From contig CALAOW010000011.1 of NCBI GenBank assembly GCA_937889395.1, positions 1 to 34,586 of the forward strand: a stretch of 34,586 bases of DNA, given 5' to 3'. Below are positions 16,325 to 25,052 of this stretch, in pieces. This stretch comes from an uncultured Pseudomonadota bacterium. GTDB taxonomy: Bacteria; Desulfobacterota; Binatia; Binatales; Binataceae. Below the pieces are notes generated by a model. It ran no database searches, was not told where the DNA came from, and worked only from the letters and a program-made list of their open reading frames with translations. Numbering within the stretch: the first letter of the stretch is position 1; the number at the start of each line of letters is the position of its first letter. Position numbers and translations under genes: made by a program.

Positions 16325-18166
16325 TCAGCCCGCCACAAGGCGGTCGCTGTTAGCCATTGCGGCGTACTGCAATTCGAATAGCCGGTAATAGAGTCCGCGC
16401 TGTGCGAGCAGTTCGTCATGCGTGCCGCTTTCGCGCAGCACGCCTCCGCCCAGCACCATGATCCGATCGGCGCGCTCGATGGTGGATAGCCGATGCGCGA
16501 TTACGACCGCGGTGCGCTCCGCCAGCAGCTCGTTCAGCGCCAGCTGGATCAGGCGCTCGGTCTCGCTGTCCACGCTCGAGGTCGCTTCATCCATCACCAG
16601 GATTCGCGGGTTGTACGCCAGCGCGCGCGCGAACGACAGCAGTTGGCGCTGACCCGCCGACAGGTTCGCGCCGCGTTCGCGGATTTCCTCGGCGAGTCCT
16701 CTCGGCAATCGCTCGACGAATCGCAGAGCCTGCGCGCGCCGCAGCGCATCGCGCACCTCGGATTCGCTCAAGTCGGTTCGCGACAGCCGGATGTTTTCCA
16801 TCACGTCGCCGGCGAACAGGAACACGTCTTGTTGCACGTATCCGATTTCGCGGCGAAGAGCGCCGAGGTCCCACCCGCGCACATCGACGCCGTCAACCAG
16901 GATTCGCCCGCCGGTCACGTCGTACGAACGATTCAGCAGCTTGATGATCGTGGTTTTGCCCGAGCCGGTCGGCCCAACGATCGCGATCTTCTGTCCCGGC
17001 TCGACCGTGAAGCTCAGGTCCTTCAGTATCGGTTCGTCCGGACGGTATTCGAAGATGACGTGATCGAACACGATTGCCCCGCGCGAGACCGCCGGCCGCT
17101 GCGGATGCACAGGAACTGGAAGCGTCTTCTCGCCTTCCATCAGGGCGTGGATTTTCTCGACCGCCGCGAGCGCCGATTGGAGCGCGCTGTACTTGGTCGA
17201 GATCTCGCGCAACGGCATGAAAAACTGCTGAGCGTACTGGATGAACGCGATCAGCGTGCCCAACGTCACCAGGCGCCGAATCACGCTGCCGCCGCCGATC
17301 CACAGTATAACCGCGACCGTGATGGAACTTAGCGCCTCCACCGATGAGAATTGGGCGGCCTCGTAAACGTTGGCCATCATCTGCACGTCGCGCGAACGCC
17401 GGTTGAGCGCGTCGAACTCGCGGCGGCTTTCGCGTTCGCGCGTGAAGAGCTGCACTATCATCATGCCGGCCAGCGATTCGGACAGGTAGGCGTTCAACGC
17501 GGCGAGACGGTCGCGTATCTGGCCGTACACGATGCGCGATCTCGAACTCAGAAAATAAATGACCAGCGTCAGCGGCGGAATCGCGCACAGCGCCGACAAC
17601 GCCAGGCGCGGGCTCAGGCTGAACATGATCGTCACGATGCCTGCCAGCGTCATCGCATCGATGAATATCGTCAGCGAGCCCGCCGCGAACATATCGTTGA
17701 TCGCATCGATATCGGTCGTCATTCGGCTGACCAGCCTGCCGACCGGCGTGCGATCGAAGAACGACATCGGCAAACGCTCGACCTTGCGAAACAGCGCCAT
17801 CCGAAGGTTCGCGAGGCTGAACTGCGCGACCATCATCATCAGGTAAAACTGAGCGTAAAACGCGGCGAACTCGCCGATCACCAGCAGCAGATACAAGGCG
17901 CCCATCACGAACAGGCCATGTCCGCCTGACGCACGAAACAGCATCGCGAGCCAGGCCGGAGGCCGTGCGCCGTGCGAGCCCGACAGAAATTCGTCAACCG
18001 TGAGCTTGATGACGTATGGCTGTGCGAGCAGAAACGCCGTGTCCAGCGGCATCATAAGCGTCGCCAGCCAAAACAGCCCCTGGTATGGACGGATGAATCC
18101 CCACACCCATCGCACCAGCGCGGCATCGTAGGTCCTGGCGAGCGGCTTTTCCTCGGCGACCTGCAT
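16325..18166 (-). CDS. ABC exporter, catalytic half of a heterodimer
   Basis: The 613-residue protein has six TM helices (about residues 30-320) and a C-terminal ATPase domain. Walker A is GPTGSGKTT, the signature LSAGQRQ, Walker B ILVMDEATSSVD with the catalytic glutamate, and the H-loop VIAHRLST. Together with the neighbouring 583-residue half transporter, encoded 2 nt upstream in the same direction, it would form an MsbA-like or multidrug-type exporter such as BmrCD or TM287/288. Its substrate is not predictable; lipid, drug or glycolipid export are all possible. Next to it is an aminopeptidase gene. Confidence 0.9.
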   Translation of the reverse strand: MQVAEEKPLARTYDAALVRWVWGFIRPYQGLFWLATLMMPLDTAFLLAQPYVIKLTVDEFLSGSHGARPPAWLAMLFRASGGHGLFVMGALYLLLVIGEFAAFYAQFYLMMMVAQFSLANLRMALFRKVERLPMSFFDRTPVGRLVSRMTTDIDAINDMFAAGSLTIFIDAMTLAGIVTIMFSLSPRLALSALCAIPPLTLVIYFLSSRSRIVYGQIRDRLAALNAYLSESLAGMMIVQLFTRERESRREFDALNRRSRDVQMMANVYEAAQFSSVEALSSITVAVILWIGGGSVIRRLVTLGTLIAFIQYAQQFFMPLREISTKYSALQSALAAVEKIHALMEGEKTLPVPVHPQRPAVSRGAIVFDHVIFEYRPDEPILKDLSFTVEPGQKIAIVGPTGSGKTTIIKLLNRSYDVTGGRILVDGVDVRGWDLGALRREIGYVQQDVFLFAGDVMENIRLSRTDLSESEVRDALRRAQALRFVERLPRGLAEEIRERGANLSAGQRQLLSFARALAYNPRILVMDEATSSVDSETERLIQLALNELLAERTAVVIAHRLSTIERADRIMVLGGGVLRESGTHDELLAQRGLYYRLFELQYAAMANSDRLVAG

Positions 18167-18167
18167 C

Positions 18168-19919
18168 TCAGTACCGGCTCAATTCCTCTTCGAGTAGTTG
18201 GCGACGGAACAGCTCTGCGTAAATTCCGCGGCGACCCATCAGTTCCTCGTGCGTGCCGCGTTCGGCAATCTCCCCGTCTTCGAGCACCACGATCTGATCG
18301 GAGTCGCGCACCGTGGACGCGCGATGCGAAACCACGATGGTGGTGCGGCCCTGTACGCTTTTCTCGAGGCTGTCCAAAACCGTCTTCTCAGTTTCGGTAT
18401 CGACGCTCGACAGCGCGTCGTCCAGCACGACGATCGCGGGATTGTAGGCGAGCAGCCGGGCAATCGTGACGCGTTGCTTCTGCCCGCCCGACAGCGCCAT
18501 GCCACGTTCGCCGACGATCGTGTCGAGTCCATCGGGCAACACCGCGATGTCCGGCTCGAGTCCCGCGATGCGCGCAGCGTTGTTGATTTCAGCCACCGAC
18601 GCATCGGTCTTTCCGAACGCGATGTTGCGCGCGAGCGTGTCGGTGAACAGGGTCGGCTCCTGCGGGACCATTCCCACAGTTCGCCGCAGCGCGCCCAGCG
18701 CCATCTCCTCTACGTCGCGGCCGTCGAGCAGTATTCGTCCCTCGGTCGGTTGCAGCAGCCGCGCCAGCAACTTGACCATGGTTGATTTTCCCGATCCGGT
18801 GCGGCCGACAATTGCGAGTTTTTCTCCCGCGCCCACTTTGACGTTGATGTTTTTGAGCGCATACGAAATCTTTCCGTTCGCTCCGTCGCCATTATTCGCC
18901 AGGTAACTGAACGAAACCCCTTTCCATTCGACCGCACCGTTTATCTCGAGCTTGAGGTCCTCGCCCGCGACGCTATCGGCCCCGCGCGCGTTGAAAATCT
19001 CGTCGAGACGCTTCATCGAGGCCTTGCCGCGCTGATAAATCGACAGCATCCATCCAAGCGAGATGGTCGGCCATGCGAGCTGGCCCAGGTAGCTCAGGAA
19101 CGCCACCAGCGATCCGAGCGACATTCGTCCGTTCATCACCAGCGACCCGCCGTAAATCAGCACGACCATCGTCGCGGTCGCCGCGGCGCCGCGAATCATC
19201 GGCATCATCGCACCGCGCGTGCGCGCCAGCGCGAGACCCTGCTCGTTGTAAGCGTCGTTGATTTTGCGGAACAGCCCGGCCTCGTGCTCCTCGAGCGTGT
19301 ACGCTTTCACCACCGGGATCCCGGCCAGGCTCTCCTGCACCTTCGAGCCGATCGCGGCGATCCCCTCCTGCACCCGCAGGCTGCGCATCAGCATCTTGCG
19401 CATCAGCCAGCGGATCGCGACGAACAAAACAATGTAGGGAATGATCGCGAACAGCGTCAGGCGCGGGTCGAGCCAACTCATAAAAACCAGCCCGAGCCCA
19501 TACGTCAGCGGAGTGCTCGAGACCGACAGCACGAACATTCCCGCCATCATTCGAACCGCGGTCAGGTCGTTGATCATCCGCGACATCAGGTCGCCGGTCT
19601 TGAACTTCTGGTAGAAGTCGGCGCCAAGCGTGGTCAGATGCTGGAACAGATCGTTGCGCAAGTCGTATTCGATATCGCGGCCGACGTTGAAGATGACGAA
19701 GCGCGAGAACCAGCGGACTGTTCCCAGCATCAGCGCGAAAAGGATCATCAACTCCGCGTAGTGCGCGACCAGGTCGGGTCGATGCTTATCGGTCGCGTTT
19801 ATCGCGTCGCGGATGAACAAGGGAATGATCATCGCGAGCGTGGCGTTCGCGAACGTGCAAAAGATCCCGAATGCGTAACGCAACCGGTAGCGTCGCGCGT
19901 AAAAAAACAGGCGTTTCAT
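18168..19919 (-). CDS. ABC exporter, degenerate-site half of a heterodimer
   Basis: The 583-residue half transporter has six TM helices (about 15-310) and an ATPase domain. Walker A is GRTGSGKST, the signature LSGGQKQR and the H-loop VVSHRAST. The catalytic glutamate after Walker B is replaced by aspartate (IVVLDDALSSVD). In heterodimeric exporters one of the two ATP sites carries such a change and binds but scarcely hydrolyses ATP. The partner keeps glutamate. The two genes are nearly contiguous, which supports one heteromeric pump. Confidence 0.9.
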   Translation of the reverse strand: MKRLFFYARRYRLRYAFGIFCTFANATLAMIIPLFIRDAINATDKHRPDLVAHYAELMILFALMLGTVRWFSRFVIFNVGRDIEYDLRNDLFQHLTTLGADFYQKFKTGDLMSRMINDLTAVRMMAGMFVLSVSSTPLTYGLGLVFMSWLDPRLTLFAIIPYIVLFVAIRWLMRKMLMRSLRVQEGIAAIGSKVQESLAGIPVVKAYTLEEHEAGLFRKINDAYNEQGLALARTRGAMMPMIRGAAATATMVVLIYGGSLVMNGRMSLGSLVAFLSYLGQLAWPTISLGWMLSIYQRGKASMKRLDEIFNARGADSVAGEDLKLEINGAVEWKGVSFSYLANNGDGANGKISYALKNINVKVGAGEKLAIVGRTGSGKSTMVKLLARLLQPTEGRILLDGRDVEEMALGALRRTVGMVPQEPTLFTDTLARNIAFGKTDASVAEINNAARIAGLEPDIAVLPDGLDTIVGERGMALSGGQKQRVTIARLLAYNPAIVVLDDALSSVDTETEKTVLDSLEKSVQGRTTIVVSHRASTVRDSDQIVVLEDGEIAERGTHEELMGRRGIYAELFRRQLLEEELSRY

Positions 19920-20010
19920 GGGCTGCCGGTTAAATTATCAGGTCTGCGCCGCGATAGAAGTGGCTTTTCACCGGACAATCGAGGTTTCAACCGCACGAGA
20001 CCGCAAGCGC

Positions 20011-20772
20011 CTACAGCCCCGTGCGCGATTTCAGCCGGCGCTCGTAGAGCTTCGCGTATTTCAGAAATACGTAGAATGCGGCCGCCATCGCGGCGTACAA
20101 GCCGCGTCCGCCGTCGCGAAACCCGCCGCGGATAATATAAAAATTGAAAAACCGCCACGCCGGATTCGCTATCATCTTAAACGGCGTCAGCGCGTTCGGC
20201 TCCTGCTCCATCGCCGCCCGCGAGCTGAACCGGTTCATAGTCGCCACGTGATCCGCGATGTCGCGGTAGCTGAAATGCAGAATCGGCTGGTCGAGCCGCT
20301 CGAGGCGTCCTTCGACTACGACCTTGTCATGCGGATCGCGGCCGCCTATATGCCCGCGCTGGCGCCGGAACAGGCGCACCGGAGTGTCCGGATAAATCGC
20401 GTGCGAGTAGTAATGCCCCAGGTGGTACAGGATGCGCCGAATCCGGTAGCCGTCGGCGGGCGCCGGCGAGGACACCGTGCGCAGAATTTCCTCGCCGAGG
20501 TCGTGCGTCGCCTGCTCGTCGGCATCCATCAGCAGCACCCAGTCTCCCGTCGCGCGATCCAGCGCCATCTGCTTCTGCTTCACGTAGTTGGTGAACTCGT
20601 GCTGCACGACGTCGGCGCCAAGGCTGCGCGCAATCTCGACCGTCTTGTCGGTCGAGAACGAATCGATGATGATTTTCTCGTCGCAGAACCACGCGCTCTT
20701 CAGGCACTGGCCGATCAGCGCCTCTTCGTCGCGCGTAATCGTAATCAGCGAAATCTTTGGCCGCTCTGACAT
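20011..20772 (-). CDS. Family 2 glycosyltransferase, LPS-core (WaaE/KdtX-like) type
   Basis: The 253-residue protein begins ISLITITRDEEALIGQCLKS, then DEKIIIDSFSTDKTVEIA and the metal-binding MDADEQ (about residue 93). The SFSTDKT and DADEQ combination is characteristic of the WaaE/KdtX-like branch that adds hexose to LPS core heptose. A C-terminal hydrophobic/amphipathic part (YAAMAAAFYVFLKYAKLYERR) resembles the membrane-associating end of that branch. ATG at 20772 is chosen, 11 nt after the Mrp gene; the longer frame upstream is only the shadow of that gene. Confidence 0.85.
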   Translation of the reverse strand: MSERPKISLITITRDEEALIGQCLKSAWFCDEKIIIDSFSTDKTVEIARSLGADVVQHEFTNYVKQKQMALDRATGDWVLLMDADEQATHDLGEEILRTVSSPAPADGYRIRRILYHLGHYYSHAIYPDTPVRLFRRQRGHIGGRDPHDKVVVEGRLERLDQPILHFSYRDIADHVATMNRFSSRAAMEQEPNALTPFKMIANPAWRFFNFYIIRGGFRDGGRGLYAAMAAAFYVFLKYAKLYERRLKSRTGL

Positions 20773-20783
20773 CCTGTAAAAAA

Positions 20784-21848
20784 CTAAGACGCGTGCTGCG
20801 CTTCGGATCGGTCGAGTCCTTCGATCACTTTCGCCGCAATCGACTTGAACACCGCGCTCACCGGATGCGCCGGGTTGGCTGCGACGATCGGGCGTGCATT
20901 GTCTCCCCCCTCGCGCAGTTCGCGCACCAGCGGCAGCTCGCCCAGGAACGGCACGTTGAGCGAACGCGCCAGCGCGGCGCCGCCGCCGTGCCCGAAAATC
21001 TCGTGGCGATGGTTGCACTTGCGGCAAACGTAATAACTCATGTTCTCGACCACGCCGAGAACCGGCACGTGAACTTCCTCGAACATCGCGACTCCGCGCT
21101 TGACGTCGAGCAGCGCGAGTTCATTCGGCGTCGTCACGATCACGCCGCCGTCAAGCGCCACACGCTGCGTGATCGTCAGTTGCGCGTCGCCCGTGCCGGG
21201 AGGCAGGTCGAGCACCAGGCAATCCAGCTCGCCCCATTCGACGTTGAACAGAAATTCCGTCTCGAGCTTGGTGACCATCGGCCCGCGCCAGATGACCGCG
21301 GTCTCGTCGTTGATGAACAGCGCCATCGATATGTAGCGAATTCCGTACCGCTCCAACGGAACGATGCGCCGCTCGGGCGTGACTGTCACGGCCTTCTCGA
21401 CCCCGACCATCATCGCCACGCTTGGCCCGTACACGTCGGCGTCCATCAGGCCGACGCGCCATCCCAGCCCATGCATCGCGAGCGCGAGGTTCACCGCGAC
21501 GGTAGATTTGCCGACTCCGCCCTTGCCGCTGGCTACCGCGACGATGTGCTTGACGCCCGCGATTGTCCGCGGCTGCGCAATCCCGGCAGCCCTCGGCGCG
21601 CTCTGCGCAGGCCGTTCGATCTGGATGTTGACGGCAGGCACACCCGGCATCGCCGCAACCGCCGCCTTCACCTCGGCGACGATTTTCTCGACGACTTCGG
21701 GATTGGCCGACGCCATCGCGAGCGAGACGGTCACGCCCGCATGCGCGACTTCGATATCCTTTATGATCCCGAACGAGACGATGTCGCGGGTGAAGCCGGG
21801 GTATTTTATTTTCTTGAGTTCGGCGAGAATTTCATTTGGGCTCGGCAT
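20784..21848 (-). CDS. mrp: Mrp/ApbC-type iron-sulfur cluster carrier ATPase
   Basis: The 354-residue protein consists of an N-terminal MIP18/DUF59 domain (about 1-80) and a P-loop NTPase domain with the deviant Walker A SGKGGVGKST (about 107-116). The switch motif DLPPGTGD is followed by CRKC (about residues 275-278), the cysteine pair that binds an Fe-S cluster. Mrp/ApbC proteins carry Fe-S clusters to apo-proteins. It starts 130 nt from the divergent DUF4838-type gene. Family assignment is clear; the client proteins are unknown. Confidence 0.93.
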   Translation of the reverse strand: MPSPNEILAELKKIKYPGFTRDIVSFGIIKDIEVAHAGVTVSLAMASANPEVVEKIVAEVKAAVAAMPGVPAVNIQIERPAQSAPRAAGIAQPRTIAGVKHIVAVASGKGGVGKSTVAVNLALAMHGLGWRVGLMDADVYGPSVAMMVGVEKAVTVTPERRIVPLERYGIRYISMALFINDETAVIWRGPMVTKLETEFLFNVEWGELDCLVLDLPPGTGDAQLTITQRVALDGGVIVTTPNELALLDVKRGVAMFEEVHVPVLGVVENMSYYVCRKCNHRHEIFGHGGGAALARSLNVPFLGELPLVRELREGGDNARPIVAANPAHPVSAVFKSIAAKVIEGLDRSEAQHAS

Positions 21849-21977
21849 TGTGCAGATCGGACCTGTCGATGGTTTCGATTAGAATGCGGCCACGCTATCA
21901 AAGCGCGACGCTCATGTTATCATTCCGCAACCGCCGGAAAAACGACGGGTCGAACGCATCGGGAGTTATATTAGGAA

Positions 21978-23867
21978 GTGAGTAAAGAAGGCGCCGCCGC
22001 GCAGGCCCGTCCCCGAGTCCGCTTTAGCGGCGCCGGCGGCGAAGTTGCGGCGCTTGCTGCTCGCGATCTGTCGAGCGGACTCGCGGCGATGCTTGGGATG
22101 GAGGTCGGATCGTCCCCGGATGCGTCGATTCCGCGCGCCGAAATGAGAATCGACCTCGGCGATTCGGCGACCGCCGAGCACGCAGCGCCGATCGCACTCG
22201 AAGGCGACAGCTTCGACGTCTCACGCGAAGGCGGCGGCGCTGGATCGATAGTGATTCGTGCCGGGACGGAGCGCGGACTAATCCATGCGGCATCGAATCT
22301 GCTCGAAAAGCTCGGCGCACAGTTCCCACCGGGCGTGGCGCCATCGTATCCGCGCATCGAGAATGCCCGCGTTGGCGCGCTCGAACCCTGGCGCGTCACG
22401 CCAGCCTTCAAGCGCCGCGCATTCGTCTCCGACATCATGACCTGGAACTACAACTTCGCCGACCGCCTCGATTTGCATCTTCGCCACGACCGCGAATTCA
22501 TCCCATGGATGGCGCGGCGCGGAATCAACGCGTTCTCGTACATCCGCCACGCGCACGACACGCGCCTCAAGATCGACGAGATCGCGCCGCTGCTACGCGA
22601 GCGCGGAATAGACGTCGAATACGGCGGCCACGTCATCCAACTTCTGCTGCCGCGCGATCGCTTCGCCGAGCACCCCGAGTATTTCCCGGCCGGCGACGAC
22701 GGGGTTCGAGTCGCGCGCGGCAATCTCTGCGTCTCCGATCCCGACGCCGTTGCTATCGTCCGCGCGGGCGCGCTCGCCTACGTTCACGAGCATCCCGAGA
22801 ACAGGTTGCTGCACATCTGGGGCGCCGACGTATGGCGCGGCGCGTGGTGCCGATGCGGTCGATGCCGCGAGCTTCCGCCGCAGCTCCAATACATGGATGT
22901 CGTTAATGCAATCGGCGGCGCACTCGCCGCTGACTCCAACGCTCCGCCGATCGCCTATCTCGCCTATCACGACACCATCGATCCGCATCCCGGCCTGAAG
23001 CCGCTGGGCAACGTATGGTTCGAATGGGCGCCGCGCGAACGATGCTACAGCCATGCGATCGACGACCCGGCGTGCGAGATCAATCCGCGCTACCTCGAAT
23101 CGCTCAAACGCTACCTCGAGATCTTCGACGGACGCGGCCACGTCTTCGAGTATTACGCCGACGCGATCCTGTTCGGCGGGTTGGGCTTCGCGACGCCTGC
23201 GGTAGTGGCGCGCGATCTCCGCGCCTATCTGTCTGTTGGGATCACGAGCATTTCCTGCCTGACTTTTGGCGCGTACAGCGCGATGGCCTATCCTGTGAAC
23301 CTGGAGGCATTCGTTCGCGGCGCGCGAGATCCCGATTTCGAGCCTGATGCCACTCTAGTTGACACTTCCGCCGGCAGGCATCCGCGATGCGCCCCCGAAA
23401 TGGCCGCTGCCTATCGCGCTGTCGAGCGCGCGTCGAAGCTGTGCCTGGACTACGGCGACGTGATGAGCCCGGCGATGCCGCCCGAAAAGGCCGTGCACAA
23501 GCGCGACGAACTGCGAGAAGCCGCCTTGACGTTCAACGAGGCGATTGCCGCGGCCGACCAGATTGCGCTGAGCATTGATACCCCCCGCGCGGATGCCGAG
23601 AAGGATCTCTGGCGCTATAGCAGCGACGTGCTGGCGGGACTGTCTGACTATCTAGGCGCGATTGCAGACGCCGGCGCCGATCGCCGCGTACGTGGCAAAG
23701 CCGCCATCGCGAAAGTCGCGGGCGCCATCGCGCGCATCCGCGAGATCGATCCCGAAATCAAGGGGACCTGGGGCGCGTACGATCTCGAATGGATCCGCGA
23801 GATGTGGATCAGCGCGCTTGCGCGCGGGCTCGATGGAGACGGGAGACCGCCGGAGGAACTGTTCTGA
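21978..23867 (+). CDS. DUF4838-type putative glycan-active protein
   Basis: The 629-residue protein has an N-terminal small alpha/beta domain (about 1-105), as precedes the barrel in alpha-glucuronidases and GH20-type enzymes. A long barrel-like region follows, with RRAFVSDIMTWNYNFADRLDLH, the cysteine pattern WCRCGRC (about residue 293) and VFEYYAD, as in DUF4838 proteins. A C-terminal helical part starts near residue 470. No signal peptide is seen, so it is probably cytoplasmic. The GTG start at 21978 follows AGGA. Its stop overlaps the dehydrogenase start (TGATG), so the two are translationally coupled. The substrate is unknown. Confidence 0.72.
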   Translation: MSKEGAAAQARPRVRFSGAGGEVAALAARDLSSGLAAMLGMEVGSSPDASIPRAEMRIDLGDSATAEHAAPIALEGDSFDVSREGGGAGSIVIRAGTERGLIHAASNLLEKLGAQFPPGVAPSYPRIENARVGALEPWRVTPAFKRRAFVSDIMTWNYNFADRLDLHLRHDREFIPWMARRGINAFSYIRHAHDTRLKIDEIAPLLRERGIDVEYGGHVIQLLLPRDRFAEHPEYFPAGDDGVRVARGNLCVSDPDAVAIVRAGALAYVHEHPENRLLHIWGADVWRGAWCRCGRCRELPPQLQYMDVVNAIGGALAADSNAPPIAYLAYHDTIDPHPGLKPLGNVWFEWAPRERCYSHAIDDPACEINPRYLESLKRYLEIFDGRGHVFEYYADAILFGGLGFATPAVVARDLRAYLSVGITSISCLTFGAYSAMAYPVNLEAFVRGARDPDFEPDATLVDTSAGRHPRCAPEMAAAYRAVERASKLCLDYGDVMSPAMPPEKAVHKRDELREAALTFNEAIAAADQIALSIDTPRADAEKDLWRYSSDVLAGLSDYLGAIADAGADRRVRGKAAIAKVAGAIARIREIDPEIKGTWGAYDLEWIREMWISALARGLDGDGRPPEELF

Positions 23868-25030
23868 TGGACGCTGACAATGGATTCGTACTGTCGCCGG
23901 AACTGAGGTCGCTTCGCGACCAGGTGGGAAAGATAATCCGCGAGGAAATTATCCCGATCGAAGCGCGGATCGATCCCGACGCGCCCGAGATTCCCGAGGA
24001 TGAATTCTGGCCGATCGCGCGCAAGGTGCAAGCCGCGGGGATGTGGTGCATGGGCGCGCCGCGCGAGTACGGCGGCGGCGGCCTGGGCACTTTCGACATG
24101 TGCGTGCTGACCGAGGAAATGGCGCAGCATCGCATGGGCCTCTACAACCCTGGATGCGGGGTCTTCGGGCGCACCCCGCCACCGGTGATCTACGCGGGCA
24201 GCGAAGAACAGAAGCGCACCTACGCCGGCGGCACGATCAAGAATGCCTGGCACACCTTCTTCGCGATCACGGAACCGTCGGGCGGTTCCGATCCGGCCGG
24301 CGCGATCCAGTGCAAAGCGGTTCGCCAGGGCGATACCTACGTCCTCAACGGCACCAAGATTTTCATCTCGCATGCGCACGAGGCCGAGTGGGGCGTGGTC
24401 TTCACCCGCACCGACGCCAAGGCCGGCCGCAAGGGAATCACCTGCTTTATAATCAAGAAGGGCACGCCGGGATTCACGCCGCGGCCGATTCGCACGATCC
24501 GCACCTCGGCGGTACCCAATGAGGTTCAGTTCGAAGATTGCGTCGTGCCAATTGAGCAGCGGCTCGGGCCCGAGGGCGAGGGCCTGAATCTATGCCTCGA
24601 TCTGCTGACGCGGCTGCGCTTCCCGTACTCGGCGTGCAACGTCGGGGTGGGAGTGGCGGCGCTCAGGATGGCGATCGATCATGCCAAGCAGCGCAGCACC
24701 TTCGGCGAACTGCTCGCCAAGCGGCAGGCGATACAGTGGATGCTCGCGGATTCGGAGGTCGAGCTGCGCGCGGCGCGGTGGCTGACGTGGGAGGGAGCGT
24801 GGAAGGCCGATCGCGGCGAGGATTTCCGCACCGAGGCGTCGATCGCAAAGCTCTATTCGAGCGAAGTGCTCGGCCGGGTGGTCGATCGCGCCGTGCAGAT
24901 TCATGGCGGCTACGGCGTCAGCAAGGAGTTCCCCATCGAGCGATGGTACCGCGAGGCGCGAGTCCGCCGGATCGGCGAAGGCCCCAGCGAAGTGCATCGG
25001 ATGGTGATCGCGCGCGCGCTTTTGCGATGA
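23867..25030 (+). CDS. Acyl-CoA dehydrogenase
   Basis: The 387-residue flavoprotein has the family order: N-terminal helices with PREYGGGGLG, the middle beta domain with FAITEPSGGSDPAG (FAD contact) and LNGTKIFIS, and C-terminal helices with RSTFGELLAKRQAIQWMLAD and IHGGYGVSKEFPIERWYREAR. The final IGEGPSEVHR has a glutamate at the usual catalytic-base position. It catalyses alpha,beta-desaturation of an acyl-CoA, but the chain type is not clear. ATG at 23867 overlaps the previous stop and ends 22 nt before the CoA-transferase gene. Confidence 0.92.
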   Translation: MDADNGFVLSPELRSLRDQVGKIIREEIIPIEARIDPDAPEIPEDEFWPIARKVQAAGMWCMGAPREYGGGGLGTFDMCVLTEEMAQHRMGLYNPGCGVFGRTPPPVIYAGSEEQKRTYAGGTIKNAWHTFFAITEPSGGSDPAGAIQCKAVRQGDTYVLNGTKIFISHAHEAEWGVVFTRTDAKAGRKGITCFIIKKGTPGFTPRPIRTIRTSAVPNEVQFEDCVVPIEQRLGPEGEGLNLCLDLLTRLRFPYSACNVGVGVAALRMAIDHAKQRSTFGELLAKRQAIQWMLADSEVELRAARWLTWEGAWKADRGEDFRTEASIAKLYSSEVLGRVVDRAVQIHGGYGVSKEFPIERWYREARVRRIGEGPSEVHRMVIARALLR

Positions 25031-25052
25031 AGACTGAACAAGGAGAGGCGCG

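Noticed and set aside
20773-21027. N-terminal extension of the glycosyltransferase
   Set aside because: It overlaps the mrp 3' end and is arginine-rich; the conserved ISLITITRDEE start follows ATG 20772.
20757-21974. A 405-codon open frame on the plus strand opposite mrp
   Set aside because: It is arginine- and histidine-rich with no motif; the Mrp gene on the other strand has all family motifs.
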